Of a stretch of DNA of 64,000 nt, positions 56,092 through 64,000 are shown in pieces (within the stretch, counting starts at the first letter, position 1; the number at the start of each line of letters is the position of its first letter). A program made the position numbers and the translations under genes. The stretch comes from Arenimonas fontis (GTDB lineage: Bacteria; Pseudomonadota; Gammaproteobacteria; Xanthomonadales; Xanthomonadaceae). Location: the NCBI RefSeq assembly GCF_008386465.1, contig NZ_VUOD01000002.1:186001-250000 (forward strand). Direction: 5' to 3'. Under the pieces are notes generated by a model that did no database searches, had not been told where the DNA came from, and saw only the letters and a program-made list of their open reading frames with translations.

Positions 56092-57041
56092 GCCGTCACT
56101 CCGCGTTCCTCACGGTCACGCGCCAGGGCCTCGCGGGCCCGGGCCGCATCCTCGTCCATCTGCCGCACCAGGGCCGGCAGGTCGTCGAACTTCCTCTCGT
56201 CGCGAAGCTTCGCCACGAACTCCACCTCGATCCGGCGCCCGTACAGGTCGCCGTCGAAGTCGAACACATGCGCCTCGAGCAGCGGCTCCACCCCGTCCAC
56301 GGTCGGACGCGTGCCCAGACTGGACACCGACGGCATCGGCCCGGCACCGATGCCGCGCACCCAGGTGGCGAAGATGCCGCTCAGGGCCGGGCGCTTGCCG
56401 GCCAGGCGGAGATTGGCGGTCGGATAACCGAGCTTGCGGCCCAGTTGCCGGCCGCGCACCACCTTGCCGGCGATGGCATAACGCCGGCCCAGGGCCTTCG
56501 CCGCCAGTTCCAGCTTTCCTTCCGCCAGCCAGGCCCGGATTGCCGTGCTCGACCAGCGCTCGCCCTCGCCCACCGCCTCGATGCCACCGGCGACGAAGCC
56601 GTGCTCCGGCCCCATCGCCTGCAGCATCGCCAGGTCGCCGCGGCGGCGGTTGCCGAAGCGGAAATCCGGGCCGACCCAGACCTCGCGCGCCCGCAGCTTC
56701 TTCGCCAGCACGCGGGTGACGAAGTCTTCGGCCGGCATCGCCGCCATCGCCGCGTTGAAACGCAGCAGGCCGACCACGTCCATGCCCAGGGCGCGCAGGC
56801 CTTCGTACTTGGCCCGCGGCAGCAGCAGCCGCGGCGGCGGGTCATCGCCACCGAAGAACTCGCGCGGCAACGGTTCGAAGCTCACTGCCACGGCCGGCAG
56901 GCCCAGCAGCCGGGCACGGCCGCGCGCGTGGCCGATCAGCGCCCGGTGGCCCCGGTGGAGGCCGTCGAAGGCGCCGATGCAAACCACGCTGCCCTGCGGG
57001 CAAGGTGACTCGCCCTCGACGTCCCGGAACAGCCTGCTCAT
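56088..57041 (-). CDS. ribF: Bifunctional riboflavin kinase/FAD synthetase RibF
   Basis: A 317-residue enzyme making FMN and FAD. The N-terminal adenylyltransferase domain has [16 protein letters not shown] (about 22-37) and [15 protein letters not shown]. The C-terminal riboflavin kinase domain (about 190-310) has GYPTANLRL and the closing [20 protein letters not shown]. It lies 24 bp downstream of murJ and 4 bp overlaps ileS, the common murJ-ribF-ileS order. Confidence 0.96.
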
Positions 57042-57065
57042 GGCGCGAAGTATAGCCGGCGCGGT

Positions 57066-58625
57066 TCAGGGCCCGCGCAGCTCGCGCGGCCGCCAGCCCA
57101 TCGCCAGCAGGGCCAGGCCGTAGCCGGCGGCGCCGGCGGCAACCACCGCCAGCAACCAGCCCCAGCGGGCCAGGCCGGACCAGGCGCGCCAGTCGCCCAC
57201 CGCGCGATCCGCCAGCCAGACCACGGCCGTCATCACCGCGCAGGCCAGCAGCAGACGCAGCAGGTGCCGGCCCCAGCCCGGCGCCAGCGTCAGACCGCCA
57301 CGACGCAATGCCCGCCACAGCAGACCGGCGTTGGCCAGGCCGGCCAGGCCGGTGGCCAGTGCGATGCCGGCGTGGGCGCCGGGCACGTTCGACAGCCACA
57401 GCGGCGTGGTGATCGCCGCGGTCAGGGCGACGTTGATGAACACCGTCGCCACCGCTGCGCGCATCGGCGTGCGGGTGTCCTGCCGGGCGTAGAAGGCCGA
57501 CAACAACACCTTGCTGGCCATGAAGCCTGGAATGCCCACCGCCATGGCCATCATCGCCAGCGCGGTCATGCGGCTGTCGGCAGCCAGGAACTCGCCGCGC
57601 TCGAAGATGGTGATGGCCAGGGGCTCGGCCAGCAGCCACAGGCCCAGGGCCGCCGGCAGCGCCAGCAGCAACACCGTACGCAGTCCCCAGTCCAGGGCCT
57701 CGGCGTAGCCGTCGGCGTCGGTGTCGGCGTGCCGGCGCGCCAGGTGCGGAAGGATCACCGTGCCCAGGGCCACTCCGAACACGCCCAGCGGGAACTCGAT
57801 CAGGCGGTCGGAGTAGTACAGCCAGCTCTGGCTGCCGTCCACCAGCAGCGAGGCGAACATGGTGCCGACGATCAGGTTGAGCTGGGCCACCGAGGACGAG
57901 AACAGGGTCGGCAGCATCAGCCGGCGGACCTTGCGCACGCCCGGGTGCTGCAGTTGCAGGCGCAGCCGCGGCCTCAGGCCCAGCCGGCCCAACGCCGGCC
58001 ACAGCAACAGCAGCTGCAGGGCGCCGGCGGCAAGCACGCCCCAGGCCAGGGCCTTGATCGGCACTTCCAGCCAGGGCGACAGCGCCAGCATGGCGGCGAT
58101 CACCGCCAGGTTGTGCAGCACCGGGGTCAGGGCTGGCAGGGCGAAACGCTCGAAGGAATTGAGCACCGCGCCGGCCAGGGCCGTCATCGAGACCAGGGCC
58201 AGATAGGGAAAAACGATGCGCAGCAGCTCGGCCGTGAGCCCGAACTTGCCCGGGTCGTCCAGGCTGCCCGGGGCGATCAGGGCCACCACCGCCGGTGCTG
58301 CCAGCATGCCCAGGCCGCTGACCACCAGTACCGTCGCGCACAGGGCGCCGGCGACGTGGTCCAGGAAGTCCTTGAGCGCCGCCTCGTCGCCCTTCTGCCG
58401 CAGCTCCGACAGCACCGGCACGAAGGCCGAAGCGAAACTGCCCTCGGCGAAGATCCGCCGCAGGTAATTGGGGATGCGGTAGGCGATGGCGAAAGCGTCC
58501 ACCAGGCCGCCGGCGCCGAACAGCTGGGCCTGGACCATGTCGCGGACGAAACCGGCGACCCGCGACAGCAGGGTCATCGCACCGAACACCGCGCCCGAGC
58601 GCAGCAGGCCGCCGCGTCGGCTCAT
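57066..58625 (-). CDS. murJ: Lipid II flippase MurJ
   Basis: A 519-residue polytopic membrane protein of the MOP superfamily with about 14 membrane helices, flipping lipid II across the inner membrane for peptidoglycan synthesis. Family landmarks are [18 protein letters not shown] (about 20-37), [26 protein letters not shown] and [12 protein letters not shown]. The length is typical. It is divergent from rpsT, whose promoter lies in the intergenic gap, and heads murJ-ribF-ileS-lspA-ispH. Confidence 0.96.
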   Translation of the reverse strand: MSRRGGLLRSGAVFGAMTLLSRVAGFVRDMVQAQLFGAGGLVDAFAIAYRIPNYLRRIFAEGSFASAFVPVLSELRQKGDEAALKDFLDHVAGALCATVLVVSGLGMLAAPAVVALIAPGSLDDPGKFGLTAELLRIVFPYLALVSMTALAGAVLNSFERFALPALTPVLHNLAVIAAMLALSPWLEVPIKALAWGVLAAGALQLLLLWPALGRLGLRPRLRLQLQHPGVRKVRRLMLPTLFSSSVAQLNLIVGTMFASLLVDGSQSWLYYSDRLIEFPLGVFGVALGTVILPHLARRHADTDADGYAEALDWGLRTVLLLALPAALGLWLLAEPLAITIFERGEFLAADSRMTALAMMAMAVGIPGFMASKVLLSAFYARQDTRTPMRAAVATVFINVALTAAITTPLWLSNVPGAHAGIALATGLAGLANAGLLWRALRRGGLTLAPGWGRHLLRLLLACAVMTAVVWLADRAVGDWRAWSGLARWGWLLAVVAAGAAGYGLALLAMGWRPRELRGP

Positions 58626-58666
58626 GCCCGCGCCTCCCGGACGACCGGCCTGACCGCCCCCCCGGT

Positions 58667-58695
58667 TTGACTCAAGCCCTTGAATCCCCCATAAT
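58667..58695 (+). promoter_or_regulatory. rpsT promoter
   Basis: TTGACT (58667-58672) and CATAAT (58690-58695) with an optimal 17-bp spacer, about 77 bp before the rpsT start codon and 41 bp upstream of the divergent murJ start. Confidence 0.75.
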
Positions 58696-58771
58696 TCGCG
58701 GTCTTTGGACCCCCGAACTTCCGCCGGCCCCGCAGGGGCTGGCCGTCACCCACCGTTTTCAGGAGCCCTCC

Positions 58772-59041
58772 GTGGCCAACATCAAGTCCGCCAAGAAGCG
58801 CGCCAAGCAGACGCTGGTCCGCAACGCCCGCAACGCCAGCCAGCGCTCGATGCTGCGCACCGCCGTGAAGAAGGTCCTCAAGGCCCTGGAGGCCAAGGAC
58901 GCCGCCGGCGCCGAGGCCGCGTTCGCCGCCGCCCAGCCGATCCTCGACCGCTACTCGGCCCGTGGCCTGATCCACAAGAACAAGGCCGCCCGCCACAAGA
59001 GCCGCCTGAGCGCCCACATCAAGGCCCTCAAGCAGGCCTGA
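58772..59041 (+). CDS. rpsT: 30S ribosomal protein bS20
   Basis: An 89-residue ribosomal protein, all helical and basic, starting with GTG at 58772 (read [14 protein letters not shown]) after an AGGAG site. The upstream in-frame ATG adds a stretch with no similarity that would overlap the promoter. It has the core [15 protein letters not shown] and the ending [20 protein letters not shown] separate transcription unit with its own promoter and terminator. Confidence 0.97.
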   Translation: MANIKSAKKRAKQTLVRNARNASQRSMLRTAVKKVLKALEAKDAAGAEAAFAAAQPILDRYSARGLIHKNKAARHKSRLSAHIKALKQA

Positions 59042-59077
59042 GGCCGCGGCGCCCGCGGGCGCCGCACCTGGCGAACG

Positions 59078-59102
59078 AAGGCCGGCGCAAGCCGGCCTTT
59101 TT
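59078..59102 (+). terminator. rpsT terminator
   Basis: A 9-bp stem AAGGCCGGC-GCAA-GCCGGCCTT followed by TTT, 37 bp past the stop codon. A textbook intrinsic terminator. The remaining gap to obgE shows no gene. Confidence 0.9.
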
Positions 59103-59249
59103 GCTGCCCGGCGATCGCCGCCCGTCGATCGGCCCGCCGCTACCGCGCCGCCAGCGCCCCGCCGCGGCCGACCGGCCCGCGCCGCGCCGCGCCGGGCCGG
59201 TGCCCCCGCCACCCGCATGCGGGCGCGCGACTGCGGCGGCGTCGCGCCC

Positions 59250-60729
<1,480 letters not shown>

Positions 60730-60746
60730 GACGTTGTCTCCTCAGC

Positions 60747-61058
60747 TCAGCCGGCGATGCCGGTGATTTCGATCTCGGTGTAATGCTGCCGGTGGCCCAT
60801 CTGCTTGCGATGGTGCTTGCGGCGGCGGAACTTGATGATGCGGACCTTGTCCAGGCGGCCGTGGGCCTTGACGGTGGCGGTGACCTTGGCACCCGCGACC
60901 TTCGGGGAGCCGACGGTGACCTTCTCGCCGTCACCGAGCAGGAGCACCTCGTCGATCTCGATGCTGCTGCCCGGTTCGGCGTCCAGCTTCTCGACGCGGA
61001 GGGTCTCGCCCTTCATCACGCGATACTGCTTGCCGCCGGTAACGATGACTGCGTACAT
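60747..61058 (-). CDS. rplU: 50S ribosomal protein bL21
   Basis: A 103-residue ribosomal protein beginning [25 protein letters not shown], with [15 protein letters not shown]-type basic segment ([20 protein letters not shown]) near the C-terminus. First gene of rplU-rpmA. Confidence 0.98.
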   Translation of the reverse strand: MYAVIVTGGKQYRVMKGETLRVEKLDAEPGSSIEIDEVLLLGDGEKVTVGSPKVAGAKVTATVKAHGRLDKVRIIKFRRRKHHRKQMGHRQHYTEIEITGIAG

Positions 61059-61118
61059 GACCGGATTCCTCTGTAGTTATTTTCGAAAGCCTGCCCGCGG
61101 CCACGGGACAGAAGCGGA

Positions 61119-61148
61119 ATTCTAGGGGAAAAACCCTTTTTTGGTCAA
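61119..61148 (-). promoter_or_regulatory. rplU-rpmA promoter
   Basis: On the minus strand TTGACC (61148-61143) and TAGAAT (61124-61119), spacer 18 bp, about 61 bp upstream of rplU. The spacer is a run of A, G, T and C blocks. Confidence 0.7.
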
Positions 61149-61326
61149 ACCTTTCCGTCCTGCCGATAGCGGCCTGGCCCGATCCCGGCCGGCACCATCC
61201 CCGCCGGCACGGGCAAGCCCCTGGCCCGGCAGGGTTTTCCGCCCGCACACAAGGCGGACGGAGTCTGTCCGCGGCGCCCTGCTAGACTGCCCGGTTCCGC
61301 CCCACCGGAAGCCCCCGAACCGGCGC

Positions 61327-64000
<2,674 letters not shown>

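Overview
The window is a GC-rich gammaproteobacterial chromosome segment. Gene order (alaS-csrA-tRNA cluster-tig-clpP-clpX-lon-hupB; cinA-lexA-recA-recX), a LexA box of the Xanthomonas type, and a second lexA heading an imuA-imuB-dnaE2 cassette all point to the order Lysobacterales (Xanthomonadales). The species cannot be named from the sequence alone.

Layout. 1-14613 (all minus strand) is core genome: the start of ppiD, tRNA-Asp and tRNA-Val, hupB, lon, clpX, clpP, tig, seven more tRNAs, csrA, alaS, recX, recA, lexA and the cinA/pncC amidase. 14614-33115 is an accessory island whose intact genes all lie on the plus strand. It holds a fragment of the HD nuclease domain of a Cas3-like protein, a cluster matching the Xanthomonas copLABMGCDF copper-resistance set with two extra small genes (an NTF2-like secreted protein and a 16-cysteine four-helix-bundle protein), a small secreted protein, a complete cusCBA-type tripartite metal efflux system, an IS5-like insertion sequence and a decayed phosphoribosyltransferase-like fragment. 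The island is flanked by a 46-bp imperfect direct repeat (43/46) that is the first 15 codons of cinA. This suggests that it integrated at the 5' end of cinA and rebuilt the gene. 33116-64000 returns to core genome: blaI and a blaR1-like peptidase gene with a TonB-type C-terminus, mutS, hslR, a secreted hydrolase, the rpsP-rimM-trmD-rplS operon, ffh, a ccsA-like gene, a GNAT gene with radA, lexA2-imuA-imuB-dnaE2, tRNA-Thr, murJ-ribF-ileS-lspA-ispH, rpsT, rplU-rpmA-obgE and the 5' part of uvrA.

How the parts work together. The window is dense in genome-maintenance genes: recA, recX, lexA, lexA2, the ImuA-ImuB-DnaE2 mutasome, mutS, radA and uvrA. The two LexA proteins have different operators, and each operator abuts or overlaps its own start codon. 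Protein quality control forms a second block (trigger factor, ClpXP, Lon, PpiD). The island couples periplasmic copper oxidation and sequestration (CopA, CopB, CopC, the DUF411 protein), copper transport (CopD), cytosolic storage (four-helix bundle), ATP-driven export from the cytoplasm (CopF) and export across the outer membrane (CusCBA). The copM cytochrome gene is broken.
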